DNA of 64,000 bases, taken from assembly GCF_947495565.1 (NCBI RefSeq), contig NZ_CANLZM010000009.1, positions 124,001 to 188,000 of the forward strand, given 5' to 3'. Both the position numbers and the translations under genes were made by a program. How positions within the stretch are numbered: position 1 is the stretch's first letter; every line of letters starts with the position of its first letter. This DNA comes from an uncultured Pontibacter sp. (GTDB taxonomy: Bacteria > Bacteroidota > Bacteroidia > Cytophagales > Hymenobacteraceae). This document shows, piece after piece, positions 1 to 9,045 of the stretch. The notes beneath the pieces were generated by a model, which was not told the DNA's origin, searched no databases, and worked only from the letters and a program-made list of their open reading frames with translations.

Positions 1-230
1 TATGGGCGGCCGCTGCAGTGTTTGCGGCTGGCGGCATTATTATGTGGCCGGAGCGTTTTGAGGGAGTCAGCATCGGTGGCGGCGACATCAAAAACATTGA
101 AGAAGCCAGGGAGTCTTTAGGTTTGTTTATCAGCACCACCGTGTTTGCGGGCTTTGCCTTGGCAGAAAGCTACGGTTTTCGCCGTAGGGAAAGACTTCAG
201 CAACTTCAAAAAGCAAAATGGGCTAACTGA
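1..230 (+). CDS. C-terminal end of an unknown membrane protein (partial)
   Basis: The reading frame is open from the left edge, so only the last 75 or so residues are visible and the true start lies outside the window. The GTG at 18 is an internal codon rather than a credible start. The fragment has an Ala/Gly-rich hydrophobic stretch, a polar connector (WPERFEGVSIGGGD) and a second hydrophobic segment around LGLFISTTVFAGFALAE, followed by a basic tail (FRRRERLQQLQKAK). That is the look of the last membrane segments of an integral membrane protein with a cytoplasmic positive C-terminus. I do not recognise the family. It converges on the copper genes, with 43 bp between the two stops. Confidence 0.5.
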   Translation, partial: WAAAAVFAAGGIIMWPERFEGVSIGGGDIKNIEEARESLGLFISTTVFAGFALAESYGFRRRERLQQLQKAKWAN

Positions 231-273
231 TATAAAACCAGATAGCCCACAGTAAAACTCAATTTATTATACT

Positions 274-483
274 TCAGATCTGCTCTGCATGAAAACCAGC
301 TTTTTCTAAAGTGCTTTTAATAGCCTGCGCATCGGCGGCATCAGCTTTTACCTCCAGTACTTTATCAGGATTGTCAGTATCCACTTTCCACTCTTGCACC
401 CCCTCCAGCTTATTCAGGTGAGGCGTAACGGCACGCACACAGCTTCCGCAATTTATGTTAGTCTTAAATTTATAGGTTTCCAT
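274..483 (-). CDS. CopZ-like heavy-metal-associated (HMA) domain protein
   Basis: This 69-residue protein is one HMA domain. The metal-binding loop is NCGSCVRAV, with the CxxC cysteines at residues 12 and 15. The usual M/T before the first Cys is replaced by N, so the loop is slightly atypical. Proteins of this size are soluble Cu(I) chaperones that pass copper to P-type ATPases or act as metal buffers. It lies 36 bp downstream of the CopA gene on the same strand and is very probably cotranscribed with it, which supports a copper role. Specificity for copper over other soft metals is inferred from that neighbour. Confidence 0.85.
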   Translation of the reverse strand: METYKFKTNINCGSCVRAVTPHLNKLEGVQEWKVDTDNPDKVLEVKADAADAQAIKSTLEKAGFHAEQI

Positions 484-519
484 ACTTTATGATTATCAAT
501 TTAACATATTAATTACACT

Positions 520-2754
520 TTACAATTTATTGCTTCTTAGGCGAAGGCTATTCGTTACCACAGACACGGAACTCAAGGCCATTGCGGCTCCCGCTATCAT
601 CGGGTTTAGCAGGAAACCTGTGAACGGGAAAAGAACGCCTGCCGCCACCGGAATGCAGATAACGTTATAGATAAAGGCCCAAAACAGGTTCTGATGAATG
701 GTTTTCACGGTTGCCCGGGATAGTTTAACAGCTTTAGCCACCTGCGTCAGGTCAGAGCGCATGAGGGTTATGCCTGCCACATCCATTGCCACGTCTGTTC
801 CCTGCCCCATGGCTATACTTACATCAGCGGTAGCAAGTGCCTGCGCATCGTTTATACCATCTCCCACCATGCCCACTACTTTGCCTTGGGTTTGCAGTTC
901 TTTAACAAAGTCAGCTTTATCCGTCGGTAATAAGCCGGCCTGGAAATGTTCCACTCCAACCTGGCGGGCTACGGCAGCGGCTGTTTGCTTATTGTCTCCG
1001 GTGAGCATGTAGATTTCCAGCCCGGCATCGTGCATCGCATTTATGCCTTCGGCAGCGGCAGGCTTGATAGGGTCGCTGACGGCAAATACGGCAATCGCCT
1101 CTTTATCATCAGCAAAGAAAATCACGGTTTTGGCGTCTTCCTGCAGTTGCCTTGCCGCCTGTAGCATTTGTTCGGGTAGTTGTACGCCCTGCTGGCGCAG
1201 CAGCTTTTCGTTACCGGCCAAATACCGCTTCTTGATATACTCGGCCTCAATACCTAACCCTGTAAGGCTGTTGAATGAGTCCGGTTGCAGGGCTTGTTTG
1301 CCTTGGTCCTTGTAGTAAGTATAAATTGCCTGGGCAATGGGGTGCTCCGACTGCGCCTCCATTGAAAAGAACAGCGTCTCTAGTCGGTCCTGCTCCTGTG
1401 TATCCTGTGCCCACACCACATCCGTAACAGAGGGTTTACCTAGCGTAATGGTGCCAGTTTTATCAAGTATAACGGCAGTTACTTTGTGCGCCTGTTCCAG
1501 ACTCTCGGCATCTTTTATAAGTATACCATTTTCAGCACCGCGGCCCACTCCTACCATAATAGCCGTCGGAGTGGCTAAGCCAAGTGCGCATGGGCAGGCA
1601 ATCACTAACACAGAAATTGTTGACAGCAGCGCCTCCGTAAGATAGGCCTCCCCACCAACTAACAACCAGACAGCAAAAGTCAGCACAGCAACCAGCAGCA
1701 CAATCGGTACAAAGATACCGGCAATTTTATCCACCATTTTCTGCACCGGCGCCTTGCTGCCCTGCGCCTCCTGCACAAGTTTTATAATGTGCGCCAGCAT
1801 AGTTTCGCCACCGGTTTTCTCGGCTATAATCTGCACACTGCCTTTTTGGTTGATGGTACCGGCATACAAGGCATCTCCTGGCTGCTTCTGCACTGGCAAA
1901 GGCTCGCCACTCAGCATACTTTCATCCACATAAGTGGTGCCTGCGGCCACCTTTCCATCTACCGGCACACGCTCACCCGGCAATAGCACAACTCTGTCGC
2001 CTACCTGTACCTCTTCAATTTTGAGGTTCATCTCGGTGCCGTTGCGCACTATCCGAACGGTTTTAGGTTGCAGCCCCATCAGCTTCTTAATAGCCGACGA
2101 ACTGCGGTCTTTCGCTCCCTCCTCCAGGTATTTACCTAAAAGTATGAACGCAATTATGACAGCCACCGCCTCATAGTAAACATGCGGCACCAGTCCCCGG
2201 CTCAGGAAAAACTTAGGATACACTGTATTGAACAAGCTGAAAGCGAAGGCGATACCTGTGCTCAGCGCCACCAGCGTATCCATATTGGCACGGAAATACT
2301 TTGCCTGCGCCCATGCTCCTACAAAAAAGCGCTGCCCCGCCCACAGCAATACCGGTGCGGTAAGTATAAGCATTGCCCAGTTACCCCAGGCAAAAGTATC
2401 GTGAAAGAACATGCCAAGTATAAATACCGGCAGCGCCAGCACGCCAGCCACTATAGTTTTGCGCTTTAAAAGCGCTAACGACCTTGCCTGCCGCTCTTCC
2501 AGTTCTTCCTGCGTTGTTTCCTCAATCAATATATCGAAGCCTATCTCCTGCACTGTTTCGCGAAGTTGGCCAGGTTTTACCTCTTTCTCATCGAAAGTTA
2601 CCTGCAGGGTTTTACCGGCAAAGTTCACGTTAGCCTCTGCCACTCCCTTTCGGGCCTGCAGCATACTTTGTATACTATTGGCGCACGAGGCGCAAGTCAT
2701 GCCCTCTACCGGAAAAGTGGCCTTCGTAAGTTTTTTATCTTTTACAGCTGCCAT
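520..2754 (-). CDS. copA: Copper-translocating P-type ATPase
   Basis: A 744-residue P1B-type ATPase that exports Cu(I) across the inner membrane using ATP. The N-terminal HMA domain carries GMTCASC (Cys21 and Cys24). The membrane CPC metal site is at 387-389. The actuator loop reads LSGEP near 281-285 in place of the more common TGEP. The phosphorylated aspartate is D431 in DKTGT, the SEHP nucleotide-binding motif is near 469-472, and GDGINDA is at 631-637. MALSS near 725 is the CopA-type motif in the last helix. The length is normal for the family. The CopZ-like gene follows on the same strand. A Bacteroidetes -7 box overlapped by an inverted repeat lies just upstream, suggesting metal-responsive control, but no regulator gene is in the window. 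Confidence 0.95.
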   Translation of the reverse strand: MAAVKDKKLTKATFPVEGMTCASCANSIQSMLQARKGVAEANVNFAGKTLQVTFDEKEVKPGQLRETVQEIGFDILIEETTQEELEERQARSLALLKRKTIVAGVLALPVFILGMFFHDTFAWGNWAMLILTAPVLLWAGQRFFVGAWAQAKYFRANMDTLVALSTGIAFAFSLFNTVYPKFFLSRGLVPHVYYEAVAVIIAFILLGKYLEEGAKDRSSSAIKKLMGLQPKTVRIVRNGTEMNLKIEEVQVGDRVVLLPGERVPVDGKVAAGTTYVDESMLSGEPLPVQKQPGDALYAGTINQKGSVQIIAEKTGGETMLAHIIKLVQEAQGSKAPVQKMVDKIAGIFVPIVLLVAVLTFAVWLLVGGEAYLTEALLSTISVLVIACPCALGLATPTAIMVGVGRGAENGILIKDAESLEQAHKVTAVILDKTGTITLGKPSVTDVVWAQDTQEQDRLETLFFSMEAQSEHPIAQAIYTYYKDQGKQALQPDSFNSLTGLGIEAEYIKKRYLAGNEKLLRQQGVQLPEQMLQAARQLQEDAKTVIFFADDKEAIAVFAVSDPIKPAAAEGINAMHDAGLEIYMLTGDNKQTAAAVARQVGVEHFQAGLLPTDKADFVKELQTQGKVVGMVGDGINDAQALATADVSIAMGQGTDVAMDVAGITLMRSDLTQVAKAVKLSRATVKTIHQNLFWAFIYNVICIPVAAGVLFPFTGFLLNPMIAGAAMALSSVSVVTNSLRLRSNKL

Positions 2755-2777
2755 TTCTTTTATTTAATTATCTGATA

Positions 2778-2806
2778 CAAAGGTACACCTACACTTACGC
2801 TACCTT
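2778..2806 (-). promoter_or_regulatory. Candidate copA promoter -7 box within an inverted repeat
   Basis: Read on the minus strand, TACCTTTG (2778-2785) matches the Bacteroidetes -7 consensus TAnnTTTG and sits 24 bp before the copA ATG. The same bases form one arm of the inverted repeat AAGGTA (2780-2785) / TACCTT (2801-2806) with a 15-bp spacer. No clear -33 TTTG is visible at the expected distance. A dyad placed over a promoter with a poor upstream box resembles MerR-family control, but that is an inference. Confidence 0.4.
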
Positions 2807-3127
2807 GTTACATAATTACCGGTAAGCATTATAAATTTTACTTGCCTTTGCATACTTCAGACTTATTAATTGGCTAGTAAGCATCAAAGTACGAATATTG
2901 CACTTTATCAACTTATCTAATTTTTAACACTCCTACCAACAATTGCACTTTAATACCATAAATATTGAATAATCAACCTTTTTAGTGACTAATCTAGATC
3001 TTTGATTTGACGTCCTTATATTTAACCGATGAACAGCATATGTCACTTATTGTACAATAGCAATTCATCATTATTAAATTGATTAAATAAGATTACAACC
3101 CTTTAGTATACAGCTTAAAGGCTGCAA
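2807..3127. other. AT-rich divergent intergenic region
   Basis: This is the remainder of the 373-bp gap between copA (leftward) and the PAS kinase (rightward). It is AT-rich and holds no ORF. It should contain the kinase promoter, but I cannot point to a convincing -33/-7 pair. A single CAAAGTAC at 2886 resembles part of the operators at 62-64 kb without their dyad arrangement. Confidence 0.4.
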
Positions 3128-6100
3128 ATGAAGCATTCTGATAAACATCTTGGGTATGAACGCATCATACGATACATAGGCATCTCCTTTTACAGCATGT
3201 TGGCTGCCTTGCTGATGGTTGGTATGTTTTTTTATGTGCAAACCAAAGGCGTTCAGGAAGAGCATAATACTAATATACAGCACATTTATAAACGGCTGGA
3301 GCTGGTAAACAAGCTGTTCGAGAATAAGGAGACTACACAAACTCTTCTCAGAGCGCACCTCAATACACAGGACGTCTCTAAAAAAGACAGTTTAAAGCAG
3401 CAGCTGGTACAGGCTTACATCGCTAATCAAGCTACCATTCAAGAACTGCATTATGTGCTGGAACAGCCTGGGCAATTGCAAAAGCTGCACAACCTGAGCG
3501 AAGATCTTGATACTTACCATTTCCACGTAGACAGCCTGCTAGAGTTATCTGGCAAGCAACAGCAGAAGGAAGCCATAGCCTATTCATCAGCGCATATGGG
3601 CGCTTTTTACATGCGTAATCAGGCAAACCTCATCAGCCTTAATAAGGAGCTGACGGTTTCTGCCCATGAGTATACCAATAGCTTTGTTCCTGCTTTTTCA
3701 CAATTAGTGGATGAGCATATCCTCCTGATCCTGTTGGTGGTATTTTTGATTGTGTGGGCCGCTTTTGCTTTTAACAAAGTAACGAAGCGGTTGCAGCACG
3801 AGAACGAGAAACTCAACAAGGAGATCAGAGAGCGGGAAATGCTGCAGCAAACCCTGAATGAAACCCGTTTGCATTTTCAGCGGCTGTTCAAAAAGAACCC
3901 TATCCCTATGTGGGTGTATGACCAGGATACATTTAAATTTCTGGAAGTAAACGAGGCTGCCATGCAAGAATATGGCTATACAAGGGAGGAGTTTCTTCAG
4001 ATGGATGTTTTTAGCTTGCGGCCTACTAAGGACATTGAAAGCACTAAAAGCATCCTTGATCAGCTTGACAAGCGCTCTGATGCTGTTGTTGAAGGCGCTC
4101 TGCACCAGCGCAAGGACGGATCACTGTTCAAGGTAAACCTAAAGTCGCACCCTATTAAGGAACAGGAGAATATTTCCCCGCGCCTGGTTACTTGCGAAAA
4201 TGTTCAGGATCGCGAAGAGTTTATTGCAGAGCTGGCCAGAAATGAGAAGCAGTTGCGCGAGGTGAGCTCTAGTATACCGGGGGCTGTGTACCAGTACAAA
4301 CGGGATGAAAACGGCAACATAAGCTTACCATTTGTAAGCGACGGTATAGCCAATCTTTTTGATGTTACTCCTGAGGAAGTTTACATTGACCCATACATTA
4401 TTTTTGAGGCTGTGCACCCTCAGGATTTGGATGGCGTGAACCGAAGTATAGATGCATCCACCTGCGAGTTTAAGCCCTGGATTCACGATTTAAGAATCTG
4501 GAACAAGGCACAGGAGAAATGGACCTGGATTCGTGGGCATTGCTTGCCTTCCTCTAAAAATGACGGCACTGTGTTATACAACGGCACTTTTATAGATATA
4601 ACAGATCAGAAAGAGGCCCAGGCAAAGCTGATAACAAGCGAGGCCAACCTGCGCGCGCTGCTGGATAGCTCCCCACAGGCTATTTACCTGTTAGACAAAG
4701 AACTGAACATCATTTTGTTTAATGCAGTTGCCGCAGCTGAGGTAAAACAAATTACGCTGAATGAGCTGAAGGCTGGGCAAAGTATACTTGCTTATACTTC
4801 AGAAGAGCTTAAAGAAACATTAGTAGCATCTCATGCACAGGCCTTAGAGGGTAAGACTGTACAGTATGAAACAGGTTCCGGAGAGCTCTGGTTTGAAGTA
4901 GCTTACCGCCCTATCCTGACTGAGGACCAGGAAGTAATTGCAGTTGCACTAAGTATACACGACAACTCGGAGCAGCACAAAACCATAGCCACTATAAAAG
5001 ACAGTGAGGCAAAACTGGCCCGCGCACAAAACCTGGCAAAAATCGGCAACTGGGAGTTTGATACACTGAAAGAAACTCTGACCCTATCAGAGTACATTTA
5101 TACCATTTACGGCATCTCGCCCCTTACCTTCATTCCTTCTATTAACAGCGTTACCGGATTTTTTCATCCTGAAGACAAAGAAAGAGTCATGCAGGATTTT
5201 TGCCGGGTGTCGGAGGAAGGCACACAGGTGGTAACTGAGCATCGCATTATACTTGAAGACGGCACCCAAAAGTACCTGCACCAAACCATGGAGCCATACT
5301 TTAACAGCAACCACCAGGTTATTAGGATTACAGGCACTACTCAGGATATAACAGAGCAGAAGCAAAAAGAGCAGGAAATCAGGGAAGCCAGAAACCGTTT
5401 TCAGTCTACTATTGAAAATATACCTGAAATTATACTTTCTACGGACGCTCAGCTAAAAATCATTTATATCAGCCCGCAGTGCCGTGAAGTGACCGGGTAC
5501 TCTGAGGAGGAGTTTAAACAAGAGCATTTATGGCCAAAGGTTATTTATAAGCAAGATCTGCCGCAGTTGCAGACTATTTTAGATACACAAATTTTAGCAG
5601 GCGAGAAAATCCAGCATGAAATGCGCATTATCACCCGCGATAACAAAACGAAATGGATTTTGCTGCGCATGTCGCCAATGTTGGGTAAGAATGGCGAAAT
5701 AATCAGAATAGACGGATCTGTGGCCGATATTAATGAGCGTAAACTCATAGAGGCAAAACGAATTGTACTGACTGAGCAGTTGCAGGTTCAGAACCAGAAC
5801 TTAAAGCAGTTTGCTTACATTGTATCGCATAACCTGCGGGCACCAATCGCCAACATACTTGGCCTGACATCTATTTACAATAAGATTGAGCCCCAGGCAG
5901 AATCAAATAAAAAGGTAGTAGAAAACCTGGCCAAGTCAGCGCAGCACCTAGACCACACCATCAGGGATTTGAATGACATACTTACCATACGTGGTCAGAT
6001 TTTGGACGTGTCGGAGCAAGTATACTTTGAAGATATTCTAAAAGACATTTTAAAAAGTTTGACTCTCGAGATAGAAAAAACAGGAGCGCAGATTGCTTAC

Positions 6101-6454
6101 AATTTCTGCGAAGCCTGCTCGGTTGTATCCTTAAGAAGCTATGTGCACAGTATTTTGCTGAACCTTTTAACAAACGCACTCAAGTATAGAGACCCAAATC
6201 GCGTACCTAAGATTTGTTTAAGAAGTTCTAGACAAAAGGATTATATTTGCATTGAAATTTCCGATAACGGACTCGGCATTGATCTTGCAAAGGAAAAGGG
6301 CAAGCTATTTGGTCTCTACAAACGCTTTCATCACCACATAGAAGGCAGAGGCTTAGGTTTGCACCTTGTTAAAACTCAAGTCGATCTTTTGGATGGTAAA
6401 ATTGAAGTAGACAGCCGGGTTGGTGAGGGCACCATGTTCAAAATCTACTTATAA
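3128..6454 (+). CDS. Membrane-bound multi-PAS sensor histidine kinase
   Basis: A 1108-residue hybrid of a membrane sensor and a PAS array. TM1 is near residues 13-37 and TM2 near 197-216, framing a helical periplasmic domain of about 160 residues. About five PAS/PAC units follow, near 247-360, 375-500, 505-620, 630-750 and 765-880. PAC-type endings such as GTFIDITDQK and GTTQDITEQK can be read. The transmitter has an H box YIVSHNLRAPIAN with His901, and a HATPase domain with N-box-like LLNLLTNALKY and GRGLGLHLVK. There is no receiver domain. The response regulator starts 13 bp downstream, so the two are an operon and likely partners. The signal cannot be read from sequence. Confidence 0.9.
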   Translation: MKHSDKHLGYERIIRYIGISFYSMLAALLMVGMFFYVQTKGVQEEHNTNIQHIYKRLELVNKLFENKETTQTLLRAHLNTQDVSKKDSLKQQLVQAYIANQATIQELHYVLEQPGQLQKLHNLSEDLDTYHFHVDSLLELSGKQQQKEAIAYSSAHMGAFYMRNQANLISLNKELTVSAHEYTNSFVPAFSQLVDEHILLILLVVFLIVWAAFAFNKVTKRLQHENEKLNKEIREREMLQQTLNETRLHFQRLFKKNPIPMWVYDQDTFKFLEVNEAAMQEYGYTREEFLQMDVFSLRPTKDIESTKSILDQLDKRSDAVVEGALHQRKDGSLFKVNLKSHPIKEQENISPRLVTCENVQDREEFIAELARNEKQLREVSSSIPGAVYQYKRDENGNISLPFVSDGIANLFDVTPEEVYIDPYIIFEAVHPQDLDGVNRSIDASTCEFKPWIHDLRIWNKAQEKWTWIRGHCLPSSKNDGTVLYNGTFIDITDQKEAQAKLITSEANLRALLDSSPQAIYLLDKELNIILFNAVAAAEVKQITLNELKAGQSILAYTSEELKETLVASHAQALEGKTVQYETGSGELWFEVAYRPILTEDQEVIAVALSIHDNSEQHKTIATIKDSEAKLARAQNLAKIGNWEFDTLKETLTLSEYIYTIYGISPLTFIPSINSVTGFFHPEDKERVMQDFCRVSEEGTQVVTEHRIILEDGTQKYLHQTMEPYFNSNHQVIRITGTTQDITEQKQKEQEIREARNRFQSTIENIPEIILSTDAQLKIIYISPQCREVTGYSEEEFKQEHLWPKVIYKQDLPQLQTILDTQILAGEKIQHEMRIITRDNKTKWILLRMSPMLGKNGEIIRIDGSVADINERKLIEAKRIVLTEQLQVQNQNLKQFAYIVSHNLRAPIANILGLTSIYNKIEPQAESNKKVVENLAKSAQHLDHTIRDLNDILTIRGQILDVSEQVYFEDILKDILKSLTLEIEKTGAQIAYNFCEACSVVSLRSYVHSILLNLLTNALKYRDPNRVPKICLRSSRQKDYICIEISDNGLGIDLAKEKGKLFGLYKRFHHHIEGRGLGLHLVKTQVDLLDGKIEVDSRVGEGTMFKIYL

Positions 6455-6467
6455 ACAAACTTTGTTA

Positions 6468-6875
6468 ATGCAAGTATTAAAAAAAGTGGTTCTTATTGAT
6501 GATGACCAGATAAATAACTTTGTCTGCGAAACGATCATCAAAAGCGAAAACTTTGCAGAAAATGTAATTAGTTACGAATGGGCAGAAGACGCCCTGAATA
6601 ACCTGAGGCACATTGCTGAGTTGAACCCTAGCGATTTCCCTGATTTAATATTTTTAGATATTAACATGCCCGGTATGGATGGCTGGAAGTTTCTGGAAGA
6701 GTATAGAAAACTGCCGGAGCACGCCACCGGAAGATGCTGCCTGTTTATGCTGTCTTCAGCTGTAGACAGAGAGGATATTATATGCGCTAAAACTCACATT
6801 GAAGTGAAAGATTTTTTCTCAAAGCCCCTATCTCCTGAGATACTAAACCTGATCAGGGAAGACTATATTTTATAG
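6468..6875 (+). CDS. Single-domain response regulator (REC only)
   Basis: A 135-residue stand-alone receiver domain. The acidic pocket is at D11-D13, the phosphoacceptor is D64 in FLDINMPGMDGW and the conserved lysine is K119 in SKP. There is no output domain, so it probably acts by protein contact, like CheY- or Rcp1-type regulators that partner with PAS kinases. I chose the ATG at 6468 (MQVLKKVVLIDDD). The longer upstream frame from 6420 runs antiparallel in sense to nothing useful and overlaps the kinase end. It is cotranscribed with the kinase and followed by a terminator at 6900. Confidence 0.9.
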   Translation: MQVLKKVVLIDDDQINNFVCETIIKSENFAENVISYEWAEDALNNLRHIAELNPSDFPDLIFLDINMPGMDGWKFLEEYRKLPEHATGRCCLFMLSSAVDREDIICAKTHIEVKDFFSKPLSPEILNLIREDYIL

Positions 6876-6899
6876 TCGTTTTACTACTATATAATGAAT

Positions 6900-6925
6900 G
6901 CCACTGCAAACTAGTGGCTTTTTTT
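6900..6925 (+). terminator. Rho-independent terminator after the response regulator
   Basis: Stem GCCACT (6900-6905) / AGTGGC (6913-6918), a 7-nt loop and a run of seven T form a canonical intrinsic terminator 25 bp after the response-regulator stop. Confidence 0.8.
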
Positions 6926-7182
6926 ATGCCCTTCTACCACCTCTCCCAGCAGTTATGCGTACTACATAGAAAGAACTATTACTATATATAATAATATAAA
7001 TATTATTATTTTCAATTTTACATTTATTTGTTGTTTTCAAAAAATTTCTAAAAATAGAACAACATAATTAAAAAGAGGTCCGTAAGCTAAAATAACTTCA
7101 AAGGCACTATATAGCTATATAGCTGCTTTATAAGTTTCTCATTTATACTTATAATATACTTTTTACTTAGCTTACTAACCTC
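6926..7182. other. AT-rich intergenic region upstream of the Spy-like gene
   Basis: Very AT-rich and without an ORF. It holds a 16-bp perfect palindrome, CTATATAGCTATATAG, at 7107-7122, and two TATACTT words just before the next gene (near 7145 and 7156). The palindrome lies about 60 bp upstream of the ATG at 7183 and could be an operator. No canonical TAnnTTTG box is visible. Confidence 0.35.
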
Positions 7183-7563
7183 ATGAAAAACGTTTTACTA
7201 CTTATTGTCGCTTTCCTTATCAGTACTGCTACTTTCGCTCAGTCGCCGTTTAAGCTTAGCCGTGAGGCGGAGGAACGCTGCACCCAAATTACTCGTGCCA
7301 TGGCTCAAGAGCTTCGTCTGAATGAGATTGGCTATATCAAATTGAAAGAGATTAACCGTGAGCGCATGCTTGCTACAGAAGAAGTTCTGGAAAACGCCAA
7401 TGGCAATGCAGACCTGCTGGACCAGCAACTTAAGGAACTTGCCGTAGCATACGACCAAAAGGTGACTGCTTTCCTGAATTCTAACCAACTGCAGGCCTAT
7501 GCTAACTATAAGAAGCAGCCTATATCAGAAGTTAAGTTTATAGCTGTAAGTAAAGACAATTAA
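7183..7563 (+). CDS. Small secreted helical protein, Spy/CpxP-like
   Basis: 126 residues with a clear signal peptide (MKNVLLLIVAFLISTATFAQ, cleaved after AFAQ or close by). The mature part is charged and helical: an N-terminal LSREAEERCTQITRAMAQELRLNE segment, then KLKEINRERM and a C-terminal FLNSNQLQAYANY. Its plan matches the gene at 12669 (amphipathic helix with LRL, then IN repeats, then an LxxxQxQxY motif), so the two are probably paralogues. Spy/CpxP-type proteins are periplasmic chaperones or envelope-stress sensors. That role is inferred from the layout and not from a diagnostic LTxxQ pair. It has its own promoter region and a terminator. Confidence 0.6.
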   Translation: MKNVLLLIVAFLISTATFAQSPFKLSREAEERCTQITRAMAQELRLNEIGYIKLKEINRERMLATEEVLENANGNADLLDQQLKELAVAYDQKVTAFLNSNQLQAYANYKKQPISEVKFIAVSKDN

Positions 7564-7581
7564 CCCCCCACCACCCAAGAT

Positions 7582-7613
7582 GAAGAAGGCCGCCACACCT
7601 GTCGGCCTTCTTC
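7582..7613 (+). terminator. Hairpin after the Spy-like gene
   Basis: Perfect 11-bp inverted repeat GAAGAAGGCCG (7582-7592) / CGGCCTTCTTC (7603-7613), 18 bp after the stop at 7563. It lacks a long T run and is followed almost at once by a second, longer hairpin. Confidence 0.6.
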
Positions 7614-7620
7614 GAACGGA

Positions 7621-7676
7621 TTTATCATAAACAGCAAAGGGAGCCGAAATCGGCTCCCTTTGCTGTTTATGATAAA
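7621..7676. terminator. 26-bp perfect hairpin between convergent genes
   Basis: The arms 7621-7646 and 7651-7676 are exact reverse complements over 26 nt with a 4-nt AAAT loop. The element sits between the ends of the convergent genes at 7563 and 7688 and probably acts as a bidirectional terminator or mRNA 3'-end stabiliser. It is far longer than an intrinsic terminator needs to be. Confidence 0.7.
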
Positions 7677-7687
7677 TTTATACTTCA

Positions 7688-8059
7688 TTACCTGCGGCTG
7701 TAATCTGCATCGTCAGGGTTCTTCTTGTCTTCCCCCAACGGTTGGTCGCCTCTGCGGATACCGGCTACATCGTCGTCCATGCCTGTGTCACTTCCTTCTA
7801 CCCCGAAACCCGGCCCTTGCGAGAAAGACTCAGTACTATTCGGATCGTTAGCACCATAGCCTGTCGCTTCATTTCCACCTATGTGCAGGTTCTTTAACTT
7901 GTCTTTTTGGCCTGCGCGTTCTGTATAGCCATCAGGGCCAATGTTCCTTTTAGCGGACGGATCAGGGTGGTTGCCCATGGTCATGCGTTTGTTGTAGTCG
8001 CTATTCACGTTGTTTTCGTCCGTAGGGGCTTTCTTTTTATCTTCTTCTTTATTATCCAT
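7688..8059 (-). CDS. Highly hydrophilic, probably disordered protein
   Basis: 123 residues, rich in D, G, N, K and P, with no hydrophobic core, signal peptide or Cys. It starts MDNKEEDKKKAPTDENN and includes GPDGYTERAGQKDK, GGNEATGYGAND and GFGVEGSDTGMDDD. The composition is like hydrophilin or desiccation-tolerance proteins, and cytoplasmic proteins of this kind are common in Hymenobacteraceae. No family can be named. The ATG at 8059 is the only good start. It is transcribed alone and ends against the 26-bp hairpin. Confidence 0.65.
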   Translation of the reverse strand: MDNKEEDKKKAPTDENNVNSDYNKRMTMGNHPDPSAKRNIGPDGYTERAGQKDKLKNLHIGGNEATGYGANDPNSTESFSQGPGFGVEGSDTGMDDDVAGIRRGDQPLGEDKKNPDDADYSRR

Positions 8060-8158
8060 TTTACAAAGTCTAGTTAGTTATACAGTGATATACGCTGCTC
8101 GGGAGTTGTAGTTGGCTTTGCAAAAGCTATACTTAACATAATTTTTACACTGGAAATG

Positions 8159-8899
8159 TCATTGTTGTCCTGCCTCATTCAGCTGCCAGTTGTAAGTATA
8201 GTAGCCTAATTTATAGCTGGCAGGTATAGGCTTAAGCCTGAAAGAGTTGATGTAGGCTTTAACGGAAGGTTTTTCCTTCAGAAAATCATTTTGATACCAT
8301 TTGAAGATCTCAGACACCAGCACCCGCTGCTCCTTTGGCTGCACCCGGATGAAGTCATTATGCCGGAGTGTGTTTACAGCCTGCTGCTGCAACTGCTGTT
8401 CTACATCCGCTGGGGTATAAGCTTTGTTCAGCAGTGGCGGGCAGGACTTAGCAGCACAGACCAGAGCAAAATGAATACGCGCATCCGGATAATTGGCCAG
8501 TAGCTTCTGCTTTTCCAGCTCGTTTAGCGTCATACTTTCCCCGGCCACCATAAACTCCTGACGATCAAAAAATCCCTCCACATTCATCACCGATTTAAGC
8601 GGATAATGCTTCAGCACCTGGTGCAGCACCAGCAAATTGTAAGCGTTTATATAAAATGCCTTTTTCTCCGAAGCAGATGCCTCTTTTAAAGTATAGCCAC
8701 CAATTTGCTTTACCAGCTGCTGCAGTTCGGCCTGACTTTGCCTGAGGCTCCGGTAGTTTACCTGCCCCTGCTGCACGTGGCCTTGCAAAAGCCGAGTAGC
8801 TGAAGTATAAAAATCCTGTTGCTGAGCACGTGTGGCCGTGTATGGCACAAGCAGCAATAGCAGCATCAGCAACAAGTATAGGTTTTGCTTTATCATCAT
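8159..8899 (-). CDS. DUF547 domain secreted protein
   Basis: 246 residues beginning with a long hydrophobic signal peptide (ends near ATRAQQQ). The body matches DUF547: a KKAFYINAYNLLVLHQVLKHYP segment, then DARIHFALVCAAKSCPPLLNKAYTP and a C-terminal EIFKWYQNDF. The invariant N/H/C positions in AYNLL and HFALVCAAKSCP hint at a papain-like fold, but no enzyme activity is established for the family. It is exported to the periplasm or beyond. Two ATGs (8899 and 8896) are adjacent and I cannot choose between them. It is a single gene. Confidence 0.85.
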   Translation of the reverse strand: MMIKQNLYLLLMLLLLLVPYTATRAQQQDFYTSATRLLQGHVQQGQVNYRSLRQSQAELQQLVKQIGGYTLKEASASEKKAFYINAYNLLVLHQVLKHYPLKSVMNVEGFFDRQEFMVAGESMTLNELEKQKLLANYPDARIHFALVCAAKSCPPLLNKAYTPADVEQQLQQQAVNTLRHNDFIRVQPKEQRVLVSEIFKWYQNDFLKEKPSVKAYINSFRLKPIPASYKLGYYTYNWQLNEAGQQ

Positions 8900-9045
8900 G
8901 TAAGAAGTATGAGCTTGTAAGTTGTACTGCTGAGAATAGAAGCAAAAGGTATGCTGAGTTCTTCTATCTTTGCCGTAAATTTCCCTTTATGGCACCTCTA
9001 TTGCTTATAAAGCGTTAGGAAGAAAATAACTATTAAGTACAGCGC

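Noticed and set aside
698-2775. Several open frames on the plus strand opposite copA
   Set aside because: They overlap a confident ATPase gene in the other sense and have no motif or upstream signal. They are chance frames from its codon usage.
6420-6467. Upstream extension of the response regulator
   Set aside because: It overlaps the kinase's last codons and adds residues absent from the receiver fold. The ATG at 6468 fits better.
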